From contig NW_023503584.1 in NCBI RefSeq assembly GCF_014529535.1, positions 2,874,415 through 2,938,414 on the forward strand: DNA of 64,000 nucleotides. The letters run 5' to 3'. Each line of letters begins with the position of its first letter. The stretch's first letter is position 1. The position numbers and the translations under genes were made by a program. Shown piece by piece: positions 1-11,600 of the stretch. Origin of the DNA: Bradysia coprophila (taxonomy: Eukaryota; Arthropoda; Insecta; Diptera; Sciaridae). Below the pieces are notes generated by a model that saw only the letters and a program-made list of their open reading frames with translations, did not search any database and was not told the origin of the DNA.

Positions 1-3000
1 CATTTAGTGTCAGCAGGTAAGATAAACATTTACGTAAGATAAAAAATGGGTAACAAACCAAACGAAACTTGAATAGAAAAGTGAAGTCTTAAACCTTGAA
101 AAACTTTTTACGTAGATTGGTTCTGAGCCGCACTACGCATAATGCAACTTCAAACTTTGTCATGAACTTCTGATCTTTGTTTTGCGGTCAATCCATAGAT
201 GTCGCATGACATCATAATTTTCCAAATAGAAAAAGACGTTGAGAAAATTGTTTTTTGAATTTATCGAAATAAAAGCTGGCTGTAAGTATACAGATCAAAG
301 GGAACAATTATATTTTCGAGATCACTTTGGCTGGATGAAATTCTAAGAAAGTTTTTGCAATGAATTTGTTCGGGTCACTTATTGTAAAAAACAAACTGGA
401 GAAAATTGGAGAAAATTGGAGAAAATTGTAGAAAATGAAGAAAACCGATAAAGTCACCAACTAGGTTAACCAGAGTAATATGAGTCAGTATAATAGTACA
501 CTGTGTTTTATACAGGTAGTCTGGGTAATATTTTATTTTATGGCTGTAACGCTTTCACCTTCTTCTAAAACTTCGTTTAGTGCAAGTGATTATAGTCGCA
601 CACTCTTGAAGATCAATTTGATTTTCCATTTCAAACATTTTCTAAACAAATTTCCATTTCATTCGTTTAAATGTTTAATTGTATCATGTCAAACAATGAA
701 AATTGTCTGTCTATAAAGCTATTTATATATATCATACAACAATGTGTTGCAACCGAATTGACACCTCAATATATACTCTCTCGCGTACTCATAGAATTCA
801 GTTAACAGATAGCTGAATGTTGATTATTTGGTTTGGTTGTACGTAACATTGTGTATATATGTACACAAGTATATATATTGTAAACATATATATCTAGCAT
901 TGTGTTGATGGGTTTTGAAGTCAAAAGCGCGATTTTTTTTTTGTACAATAAGTGTTTCGTTGCTGACTGTTTGAATATACTCAATCAGTTGAACCAAGAA
1001 CATCAAAGCTATAACACTGTGCTCCTGTGAAGTCCTCTCTGCATTAAAATTTTGTCTCTCAATATATGAGGTGTGTGTATTCAAGAAGTGATAACTTGTT
1101 GAGGTAGCAAATTTTCGCACATAAAAAAATTTCTTTCCGGTAGTTTTGTTAAATTTTAATATTCGAAATTTTGCTAAATAATTATATTTTTGAGTGTCAT
1201 AATTTTGATCAAATACGACATTAGTTTCGGCTTGTGATATGTGACTGTTTCGGTGGCTTAAAGAATTTATTTGGTTTAAATCTGCGATGGAACGGAATTT
1301 ATTATAGCGACGAATACAATTATTGTGAAATTGTAATATCGGCGCTTTCCTTATCAGTTGTTTATTGTTGAAATTGAAGTTTTTTTTTATCATTTCATTT
1401 TTTTTAATTGATTGAAAGAATATAACTTTCGTTCTATTTGTTGAGATTATTCGAAGGCATACACAGGCATACACGTTTGAAATTCACACGGGCGTTATGA
1501 CTACATCTATTTTCGGTTTTGCTAACGATATTCACATCTGATAAAAGCAACGACTACGCTAAATTGAAAATTGTTGATGCAAACTGTGACTGGTGATAAG
1601 TTCTTCGTATTTGTTTTCTCTGTATCGAGTTACAATTTTATATTTTTCTTGAAATTTAAGTGCAATTGTACCTATTTTAGAAATGCTTCACTCATGAAAA
1701 AAGAGAACATGCAAAATTTACCAGGTTTGGAATGAAAAAACGAATAGAAAAACACGGAGTGACTTAGAAATTCAGATTTTCTGGTCTCAGAAATGTTTTC
1801 AAGATCCTTAAATGTGCAAATCCAACACAGGCAATGCCCATTTCTCCCATATCTAAATAAAACTCTCGAAACTATAGTATCTTTAGGGAGTTTCTGTAAA
1901 ACGTCTTCCAGGGCTTCCTAAAGGAACTTATATCATAACCTTTCAGAGTCTACATAAAAGTCTATTTTTAGGAATTGCATCACTAAAAATTCTTTTTAAA
2001 AAATTATAATTTTTTAAATGTCTAAATTACTGAATTTTTTAAGAAATTTATGGAATTCCTAAAAATAGGCGCTGGTCGACAAGCACATACGCCATTTAAA
2101 TAGCTACCGAATCTATTACTTGATCTGATCAACGCTTTTCCAACTCAGACTAAACTTTAAATCTATTACTTCATTTACTTAAACATTTGTTTTGTTGTAT
2201 ATAAGATGACTTTGCTCATTGTTTATTTTTGTTGTCGTTACCAGATTATGTAGGCGTTTTTATATTAAATATTCTCCATGAGCTTCAAAGCAGGAAAACA
2301 ATCTGGAATTTCAAACGAAATTTGTGCACATTTTATTTTCGCTACAAAATTTATTCAGACATTCCCCATTTGATACTCTAATTACTTCATTCCATTTGTA
2401 AAACAATTTCGCTTACGTTTTCCATTCCATTGATAAAATCAATTTCAATTAAATTTCTTACATATCCAACCATCATCACACAGTAAGCGATATCGAAATG
2501 ATACGAATATCCCCAACCATAACATTTATACATTCGAGAAGTTATTGGAATCAATTTTCTTATAATATTAGAAATTATCGTAAATACCCGTGCACTTTCT
2601 GTGTAGAAATTTCCAACTTCCCAAGTTTTCGATAAACAAACACTTAATCTGCTTTAATCGCGTTAACGACTGACGATCGACAATGAATTTATTGTTTGTT
2701 CGTTTTATAAATGAAAAATCAAAATTGTGCAACATTATACGAGGTATATTATAAATACAAGAACGTGTAACCGTTTGAACCTGATGAAATCAGAGAAGAA
2801 TTTTGTTATGCGTAATCTAGGATTTTGTAAATCGAATATTATGTTGGGCAACGGAGAAAATGTTTATTTTACGCTTTTTAAATTTGAGTTTAGAATTTCC
2901 ACCATTAATTTTTATGCAGACCAGTAAGTTTTTGGTAAGTTAGGTCCGTGTTGGTTTTTTAAGAATTCAGTACAAAGGCACTATCAAAGCAAAAAAAAAT

Positions 3001-3241
3001 ATTTGTTTATGCTTTGCAGGTGTCTGGAACGGAAACATGCCTTGCAGCCATTAGTAATTAATATTTTTAGAAAATTTCATCAAGAAAAGAAATCGTAGAA
3101 AGTCCTGTTTTGTGTCCATATTAGTACATATTAGCTCCACACCCACAGCATTATATCTAGTGTATATTTCAGCCGTCACATTCACATCCAGATTTTTTTC
3201 AAAATGAGGAAGTTGAACGAATTTAAAAATGTTTAATTTGA
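1..3241. other. Non-coding AT-rich DNA
   Basis: No reading frame here has a convincing start, splice sites or a recognisable product. The longest open frames are low-complexity and AT-driven. A short imperfect tandem run of a GGAGAAAATT-type unit lies near 399-440. One copy of the dispersed 13-mer TCTATTACTTCAT is at 2162-2174, within a stretch (about 2110-2260) that resembles the sequence at 24280-24440. Confidence 0.6.
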
Positions 3242-3451
3242 ACAGTCGACGTCAGTGAAATATAGACAGGAGTTTGCTTCAGCTGTTTTTCAGTTGATTC
3301 ACTCAACCAACAAAAGTCTGTACGGGTGAAATAGTTACACGCGTGGCATTGGTAAATTTGTATAAAAACGTTCGATTAGTTGCGTTTGTATGGGACCAGC
3401 TAAAAAACAGCTGAAGTAAATTCCTGTTTAAATTTAACTGACGGTTACTGT
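3242..3451. mobile_element. TA-flanked MITE, copy A (Tc1/mariner-like)
   Basis: The ends are inverted repeats: ACAGTCGACGTCAGTGAAAT at the left, and at the right the reverse complement of a similar sequence ending in TTACTGT. Inside are mirrored CAGCTGTTTTTCAG and CTAAAAAACAGCTG blocks. Related copies lie at 17889-18075, 20664-20846 and 32564-32774. This is the most diverged of the four. It is non-coding and about 210 bp long. The family assignment rests on TA next to the tips of other copies, so it is inferred. Confidence 0.7.
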
Positions 3452-5766
3452 ATCTGACTGGTTAGACATCATTTCGCACCGACACACTCAATTTATCATC
3501 GTTCTACGTCTGGATCTCTCTATTAAAGAAAGACAACATCTTCGCTAGTGCAGCGATTGACTTTTTTTCAACCTTTTTCTTTGGAGTTATGTTACATTTT
3601 CTGATTAAAAACCTATTTTCTCGAATATCTTCGGAACGATTTAACCGATTTTGCACATCATTAAAATTAGCCAATCAAATTAGAACATCAGCGACAAAAA
3701 AAAAACGATTTTTCGAAATCATTTTAGAATGGGTGATGGAGACCTCAAAAATATACCTGATGGTTTATACCTTTGAAATGTAGAACAATGATCGACTCTA
3801 AAACAGAGCGACCTCAATTTTACCTTCCTTTTCCTCGCGTCACACTTGAGACAACTTAAACACAGTTTGATTTTTAGAACCTTTTTTTGTATACAGAAAA
3901 CATCTCCGACAATAAAAACAGCTTCTGCATATAACACAAAACAAGAAAACAAATATATTAACCTCGCATACACTCATATAACAATGTTACGGTCAAGTTA
4001 ATCTTTTTTAATGTCCCATTAAACGTATAAAGTTGTCATATTGGTAAAATTTATATTCGTATACCTATACTGATTAGCCGAAAAAGCACATCGCAATAAA
4101 TTCTAACAGCACACTCTATGCCCGGTCATATCACTCGAAATTCATGTGAATTTGATTAAATCTTAAGGTGATAAAACAACGTGAATTAATAATAAATCGA
4201 ATTGTTTAAAGACGCCAAAATCGCTGAATCGAATTATTCATCTCCGGTTTAAAATATTTGATAAAAATACAAATATTCGAAGGACAGTATTGACGGTGAG
4301 TACCAAAACAATATCTATTAATTAAATTTATTCGACTCTTCATTGTAAATTTATAAATGCGATATAATGTTCCTTGAACGATGTAAATATCAAGAAAAAC
4401 AAAACAATTGGTTCATTACCACAAACAGTTGGTTTGCACCAATTTCTTCGGTTCTGTATGCGTTGAAAAATTATCTCAGCTAGGAATTTTTTTTTGGATT
4501 CGCTTCTATACAAACCGAAAATAGTTTTTGCATGCATGCAGAGAGTTTAAATAAATATTTCTGCTAAAAATACAACCAAAAAATAACATTCATTCGGTGC
4601 AAGATAAATATCCTTGGCCGATCCATTTTAGCTTATGACCGAATCATCCGCTGATTCAGTTCAATTTTAAAGAAGAAGAAAAATTTCCTACATTTTACTC
4701 TATTGTCTTCGCGTCGAGTGGATGATGACGCTACACGAAAATATTTTTCACACCTCTGATAAATGATAAACTCACAAATCTCGCTCGAATTGCATGATTT
4801 CATCGTTATTTATTGTCGCTATTATGGATGGAAGTTGTTTTTTGTACGCGGAATAATTAAGCACTCAATATAATCTTGAAATTAATAGATTTGTGACGCG
4901 ATTCATTAAGAAATAGAAAAGCTGTCATGGATGTTTTTTTTCTACATATTCTAACAGATGACTACAGGGTTCACTGTGTTATGAATGCTGCATAATTGTT
5001 TCTGTTAATTTATATGGAAATTACAAATGGAAAGTAGGTTGCGTTGTTGCAGAGTAAATATTTCTAAGATTTGCTGTAAATGAGGCGAAGTAGTGTGTCT
5101 GTAGCGCACAAATTATATTTTTAATTCTTAAATACTAAAGGGCATTCAGTACTTTTATTGATACTCGCTAAAACACATTTTTTTAAACAATAAAGACTTT
5201 CAACCCGAACCGATACTAGTTCTAGAACCTCATGTGTTGAAAGTAAAAAGATTCTTTCGAATGTATTTTCTGACCCAAATCTGTAATAGCTGTTCATATA
5301 AACGGCATCTCAATTCTCTCGAACAAGAATTTGATTTTATTTGTTTGTTTAAGAGCCTTTTACGGCCAATAACAGTCAAGTACAGTCTGGACCACGCCTC
5401 GAAGTATGCAAGTGTACTCGATACTTTCTGAGGAATTCATCTTACTTGGGCTACGTCATACGAGTCATTCAGTATGTTCATCGTTGCAGCCACCAAACAC
5501 ACTGCAACTACTCAAATTATGAATTTTGAGTGAACTTTGGGACGCTATCAATCCGATATAATTGCTAGAAAAATTCTAAAAAACATAGCTAACGCCGACC
5601 CGTACGAAACACCTATTCGTATCAAAAGCCTTTAATGTGAAACTCTTCATTTCTCTTACTTCATTTTCTTCTCTGCTGAAAAACTATTCTTCCTTTTAAA
5701 TCACTTACATTATCCACTCTTTGCCTTGTTTTCATATACAATTAATTTGCCGGAGGCAATATAGAC
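3452..5766. other. Non-coding AT-rich DNA
   Basis: No supported gene, RNA or mobile element was found. Open frames are short and show no recognisable domain. Confidence 0.55.
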
Positions 5767-6673
5767 AGCCCCGTACGAAGTCAAATTTCATAAATTCCTA
5801 TTTAAACAGCTATATAACGCTATATTTAACTATATTTCACTATAAATAAACATTTCACAGAGGAATATGCTATTATATAGCTCTATATGCCTGTATATAG
5901 CTCAATATAACACACATAACAAATTATTTCCATGTTAACAGAAACTCTCTAAGCATCATTTTTCCCACTTTATATCACTTTTAATAAAATCCAATATGGC
6001 CGCCGGCAGCCATTTTGTTAGGAAACCGAAAATAGTACCGACGCTTTACATTCGTTAATACCTTTCAAACAAAAAAAAATCATAAAATTCGGTCAAAATT
6101 TACTCGAGATATTGACAAAATACTCCACGTTCACTGTACTTCCGAGTAGCCAGATAAGAGCTCACTCCAAGAGACCTAGCTCACGCTCCGGAGAACATAA
6201 TTTCATAAATTTTTTTTCCCTGATTAGTACGGTCAATACCTATCTAATAAAGCTAAAACAGACGAAATATGTTCAAATGTGGCCGACCTACAAGCAAAAA
6301 CTGCTTGCCGCCCTGTGCCTGTTCCACACCAAGGGGTCTAACTCACGAGTCGGTCATCCGATTTACATAAACTTTTTTTTTGTCGATCGGTATTGTAAAT
6401 ACCTTTTATTTGACGTATCACTTACAAGTTTAACGTTTAAATGTCCGGAGATATCTTCGAAAAACCGTAAAGCACTTATTGGGCCACAGCTCGGGAGGGG
6501 TCGATCCAAAATCACTCGTCTTCGAACTTAGCCTGTCTTTTGACATTACCAAACGGGAAAAAAAAGAATTTTCAAAATCGGATGCGTTTTACTCAAGTTA
6601 TCGTGCAGACAGACAGACGGACAGACGGACAGACGGACAGACAGACGGACAGACGGACAGACGGACAGACGGA
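5767..6673 (-). mobile_element. Partial, inverted copy of the TIR/satellite element
   Basis: The left edge carries the element tip AGCCCCGTACGAAG (5767-5780). Read on the minus strand, the interior at about 6480-6606 matches the leader of the complete copy at 6890-7020: a GAGTAAAxCxxATCCGATTT block, then CTAAGTTCGAAGA and a GGCCC block. The right edge is a GACAGACGG-type microsatellite at 6607-6673 that abuts the tip of the next element with nothing between. This copy lacks the leader and terminal repeat expected beyond the microsatellite, and its internal tandem array is absent or decayed. Confidence 0.65.
6607..6673. repeat. (GACAGACG/GACG)n microsatellite
   Basis: A near-perfect run built from GACA and GACG tetramers. 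It is the reverse complement of the type of microsatellite found just inside the neighbouring element at 6813-6896, so it belongs to the partial inverted element on its left. Confidence 0.9.
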
Positions 6674-6812
6674 CATTTTTAGCCCCGTACGAAGTACGAA
6701 GGGGCTTATAGGATTACGATGCCGTGTGTAATTGATGGAATTCGAAGCAGACGGTAAGGGCAAAGTGTTTGCCTATGTTCATAGATGACGAATCAGCAAT
6801 AAAAATTTGGGC

Positions 6813-6896
6813 CGTCTGTCCGTCTGTCCGTCTGTCCGTCTGTCCGTCTGTCCATCTGTCCGTCTGTCCGTCTGTCCGTCTGTCCGTCTGTCCGTC
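6813..6896. repeat. (GTCTGTCC)n microsatellite
   Basis: Uninterrupted GTCT/GTCC tetramers apart from one CATC variant. It lies inside the TIR/satellite element between leader and array. The equivalent position in the 26.3-kb copy holds (GTCC)n at 26418-26479. Confidence 0.95.
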
Positions 6897-7190
6897 ACGT
6901 CAATATCTTGAGTAAATCAAATCCGATTTCAAAATTTTTTTTTTTCCCTGAAAGATAGTCAAAATAGTGAGGCTAAGTTCGAAGATGGGCATATTCGGGT
7001 CGGCCCTTCGTGAGTTAGGGCCACCTAAGTGATTTAAGGTCTTTTGGTGATATTTATGGCAAAATAAACAATGGAAATGTAAATGACACGGCAAATGATA
7101 GGTATTGTCAATACCAATCCAGGAAAAAAAAGTTTTTTAAAATCGGGTGAGTGGACCGTGAATTAGGGCCTTAGAAGTGAAAAGCTACTA

Positions 7191-8230
7191 GGGCCCTATG
7201 TGTATTTTACATAGAACTCGAGCAAATTTCATCCGTTTTTCGTAATTTTTGTGTCATTTTAAAGGTAATCAAAGGCCGAATAGAATGTTGTATAAAAAAA
7301 ATTAAATTTGGGTCCTCGGACTAAGGCCGCTACTAGGGCCCTATGCGTATTTTACATACAACTCGAGTAAATTTCATCCGTTTTTCGTAATTTTTGTTTC
7401 ATTTGAAAGATAATCGAACACCGAATAGAATGTTGGTGAAAAAAAAATTAAATTTGGGTCCTTGGACTAAGGCCGTTACTAGGGCCCTATGTGTATTTTA
7501 CATATAACTCGAGCAAATTTCATTCGTTTTTCGTAATTTTTGTGTCATTTGGAAGGTAATCGAAGGCCGAATAGAATGTTGTATATAAAAAAAAAATTTG
7601 GGTCCTCGGACTAAGGCCGCTACTAGGGCCCTATGCGTATTTTACATACAACTCGAGTAAATTTCATCCGTTTTTCGTAATTTTTGTTTCATTTGAAAGA
7701 TAATCGAACACCGAATAGAATGTTGGTGAAAAAAAAATTAAATTTGGGTCCTTGGACTAAGGCCGTTACTGGGGCCCTATGTGTATTTTACATATAACTC
7801 GAGCAAATTTCATCCGTTTTTCGTAATTTTTGTTTCATTTGGAAGGTAATCAAAGGCCGAATAGAATGTTGTTGAAAAAAAATTAAATTTGGGTCCTCGG
7901 ACTAAGGCCGCTACTAGGGCCCTATGTGTATTTTACATATAACTCGAGCAAATTTCATCCGTTTTTCGTATTTTTTGTTTCATTTGGAAGGTAATCAAAG
8001 GCCGAATAGAATGTTGTTGAAAAAAAATTAAATTTGGGTCCTCGGACTAAGGCCGCTACTAGGGCCCTATGTGTATTTTACATATAACTCGAGCAAATTT
8101 CATCCGTTTTTCGTATTTTTTGTTTCATTTGGAAGGTAATCAAAGGCCGAATAGAATGTAGTTGAAAAAAAAATAGATTTGGATCCTAGGACTGAGGCCG
8201 ATACTAGGCCCTATGTGTATTTATACTCAA
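7191..8230. repeat. ~145-bp tandem satellite array, about 8 units
   Basis: The landmark GGGCCCTATG recurs at 7191, 7336, 7482, 7626, 7772, 7917 and 8062, with a decayed form near 8206. The spacings are 144-146 bp. Each unit contains an AACTCGAGxAAATTTCATCC block, an ATCGAAxxCCGAATAGAATG block and a GGACTAAGGCCG block. Some units pair up by shared variants (GCGTATTTTACATAC versus GTGTATTTTACATAT), suggesting a two-unit higher-order pattern. The last unit is diverged. Confidence 0.95.
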
Positions 8231-8613
8231 TAAATTAAAATTTTAGGGCTACTTGAAATTTTTTATTTATTTGAAAGGAACGTCGTACGGGGCTTCGTAA
8301 TTGCGCTATGCGCAATTTCTAAGATGTACACATTACATAATAATTTTACTTTAACTACTTTAACCGGCGCATAGGCTTACGGTCAAAGTAGGGTGACAGA
8401 CGCACTAGGGTCACGTACGCAATAGATATACGGGTTTGTACGGGGCTCAGTCGCAGCAAACGCTCCGACTGTTCTGATGGCTCGTTTTTTCGCGGATTTG
8501 GCATCTCTAGACAACCACAATAGGTTTCCCCTTACTCAGGGAGTCCAATTCGACGTGTTACAAACGTATGCGTAAACCTATAAGACCCCAGTACTTCGTA
8601 CGGGTCTAAAAAT

Positions 8614-8660
8614 GGGTGACACAGGAATCGAACCCCCTCTTAGAAGGAAGACTGGTACCC
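8614..8660 (-). repeat. tRNA-derived 3' fragment
   Basis: Read on the minus strand, the sequence has a B-box-like GGGTTCGATTCC followed by a GTGTCACCC end, as in the T-arm and acceptor 3' half of a tRNA. No matching 5' GGGTGAC or A box is present upstream, so it is not an intact tRNA. It begins at the base where the TIR element ends. It may be a tRNA relic or part of a SINE. Confidence 0.4.
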
Positions 8661-11600
8661 GAAAGAACAAGGATTCCTCAAATTGAGGAATTTGTAAGAA
8701 TTTTGAGTAATATTTTGGATTTAAAACGGCAATGATAATATGCCCTGATATTTATTAAAAAAATCTCCAAACAACCGTTAAGTTAAACTACGAACATTTA
8801 TTTTGAAAGAATTTTAAACTTAGTTAAAAAAAAACTCCAAAAATTTTATGAGCTTTTTCTTCAGTATAGTGCAATATGACCTATACGTAGTACCGTTGAA
8901 AAAGAGATTAAAAATTTTGCTGAACCGATGCAAAGCTACATTCACATACCTATGTAACTTATATACAGTCGAGGAATAAAATAGAATGAAAAAGAATGCG
9001 TGCGAAAATTTCGAAGATTTTATGGATCAATTTAATGTCTTTGCTAATTAAAGTTATGGCTTTTTTTAGAGTTCATAAAAGATTATTGTCTCAATTCGAG
9101 TCTAAATTACATGCTGCATTCATAGACAGTTTTGGATAATTATGTAAAATGATAATCAAAAGAACAAAATTTGGTCCTAATAGCTTCGTCATTTTTTAAT
9201 TGAAATTTTGCACAGCACTCCACTTCGTGTCATTCATTTCATCATCATTTTATGAAGGACCCGTTTTGTACAGTTTATTTATAATGAATGAAATTTATAT
9301 GTATTCAAAAACCGCAGAGGTGGTTGCTTCATTAAAATGTAACAATGAATTCATTATAATTGCTCTTTTATTGTATATTTAATTGTTGACTGTTGTCTGA
9401 TTTTTGAGATAATTTTTTTTATTGTTTTAAATAGTTTGTCGCATTAACAATCTGGTGTGTTAATAATTGAGATAGAAATTTGGTCGTGCGTTTTGCCAAA
9501 CCAATATTCTAACATTAGAACATGTTCGTCTAACAATGCCAGTTTAATCAGTCCTTATGTCCTTATAGATTCAAAGAATAGATGAATGATCATAATCAAC
9601 AGATGAGACTTTGATATCTTAGCATATAATCGATCATTGCCAATCTAGATCAAAAGTTGTATGAAAGACACTCTACCCTGACAAGGCCTTTTTTAAGGAA
9701 TTAAAATTCAAAAATTTCACAAAAATTCTTTAAAATTCAAAATAGTTCGTTACTTTAGGTCTTATAAAACGGCATCCATAAGTAATCAGCTACTGCTGAA
9801 AAAGTCCTCAAAAAATTTTACTCACCCTGGGGAATGAGTAATTCCTTCATTGACATGAGCGTTAAAACTCACTTCCCGGGACTTAGTAAGTAAAATAACT
9901 TACGTCGTTGTTTGCAACTTTGTATTTTGCCTTGGTGATTGTAGCCCTCGTCTTCGGTGCTGCAGTCCTCACACTTGGCTTCCAAACAGGGACGTAATTC
10001 AACATAACCTCTTTAGAATCCCTGAGTCGTTGAATTTTAAAGAAACAGCTCAGCATAGATGGTGTCACAAAAAAGTTTTAGCTTTCATGGCCCTGTGTTC
10101 TACATTACAAAAAAATGCAAAGGTTAGGGGTACGGTAATTCGGGAGCATAGTGATGTCATTCAGATCTAATTTGATGAATGAATGGTTAGAGTAACTCTT
10201 TACCACCTCACTTTTTACAGTGAACTATTAATAGAAATGAACAATCATGACAGTGACTAGACTATAACGAACAAAAGCGTAGAATTCCTTCGCGTAAAAA
10301 AAACTTTGTTAATCAATTGACTTGTTTTATTCTAAACGTTTTTAAACAAAACAAATGTTCTAGAGTGTGGCGCAAGTGCATAAATGTTTATTATTTCTGC
10401 TTAATTTGTTTGGACAATCGATTGATTAAGTTGACAGTGTTACGATAACCAATGTTGTATATTTAATAACAACCTCTTCAGTTTCTGAACAGACAGAAGC
10501 ACAGAAAAAACAACAACACGTTAACACGTACAGACCGTCAATTAAATCAGCAAATTAAATTCCGATTACCATTATTAATCTTCATCATAGTATTTAACAT
10601 TCGCAAGAAAAAAATTTAAAATTAAAAACGAAATATATTAAGTTGCATTCAATGACTCATTTCGTTATAAATAGGCAATTTTTTTAGTGCATACATAATA
10701 CGGATAATATATCGACAAAATTGAATATTTATTTAACATTTTGAAAGTCAACAAGATATGCGGTTGTCTATTCAGATTATATGTGGAAAAAAAATAACAC
10801 AACACCCATTGTTAGAACACTCCATCTAATTATTTAAGTGGTTTTAGATGCTTTTCGAACCTATAATCGCTTAAAATAGTTTGGATTAATACAGAATTAG
10901 GAAGTTTGCGGAACTTTGCGCAAACAACGTAATGTGGAACAGACATGTGAGCCGCTCTTGCCTTTATTGAGAAATAACAATTTAGATGTCAAACGAGCGA
11001 AGAGAGTGTGACAATTTCGTCGAACACTCACTTTTTCGTGGAGCATTTCAATGTAAATCCTTTTTGTCGATATTGCTAAGAAGTACATCAATATACCACG
11101 AAATAAATGCATGAGAAAGTGGACGTTATGCGACGGAAATGTATAACAAAATTTTATGCAACTCGATGACAAATGAATTTTTAGACTCACGAGTAACAAT
11201 TTACACTTCTATCGTCTAAAAATGCATTTCTCCCTCTAACTATTATCTTCAAAGCCCTAGTATGTTAATAATATAGATTTACACTCTTAAAAAATGTGTG
11301 CTGCTGTCATTTTTGGGTGCTGATTAGCATTAGAAGGTATGTCACCTCTCGAGTATAACTCTGGTTATTTAAGGCATGAAAAGTTGAAAAGTTCAATTTT
11401 CGTGTGAAGTTTGTTGATACGAGGCGAAGCCGAGGTCAATATGCACAAGAAAGCGAGACTTTTCATTTGTAAACCGAGTTCTTTAATGGATTTTACATGC
11501 TCTGATTTCCGAAACCAAATCACTTGTTTTCCCAATAATGTAATAAGCAATTTTCGACCCTAAGGAAATCAAAAGCATTGTCCAAGGGCCCTCTCAATAG

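Larger units (their letters stand above)
6674..8614 (+). mobile_element. TIR element carrying a microsatellite and ~145-bp satellite array (complete copy)
   Basis: The left tip reads CATTTTTAGCCCCGTACGAA and the right tip (8595-8614) is its reverse complement with one change. Similarity between the ends continues inwards for about 45 bp (a GGGGCTTATAGGATTACG-like block). The order inside is: TIR; about 120 bp of leader; a GTCTGTCC microsatellite (6813-6896); a block with CTAAGTTCGAAGATGGGC; eight tandem ~145-bp units (7191 to about 8230); a CGTACGGGGCTTCGTAATTG block; an AT/GC-mixed tail; and the right TIR. No transposase is encoded, so it must be non-autonomous. No clear target-site duplication is visible. 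It abuts a tRNA-like fragment on its right. Confidence 0.85.

Noticed and set aside
824-1474. 216-codon open frame on the minus strand
   Set aside because: Composition is Asn/Lys/Ile-rich as expected from AT-rich DNA. No domain, signal peptide or splice context.
6112-6731. Open frames across the microsatellite (Thr/Asp/Gly/Arg repeats)
   Set aside because: Created by the GACAGACG tetramer run in a transposable element. Not conserved in the sister copies.
7191-8230. Regular repeats resembling a CRISPR array
   Set aside because: Units are ~145 bp and homologous along their whole length. There are no short repeats with unique spacers and no cas genes, and the genome is eukaryotic.
8614-8660. 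Functional tRNA gene
   Set aside because: Only the B box and 3' half are present, with no A box or acceptor partner.
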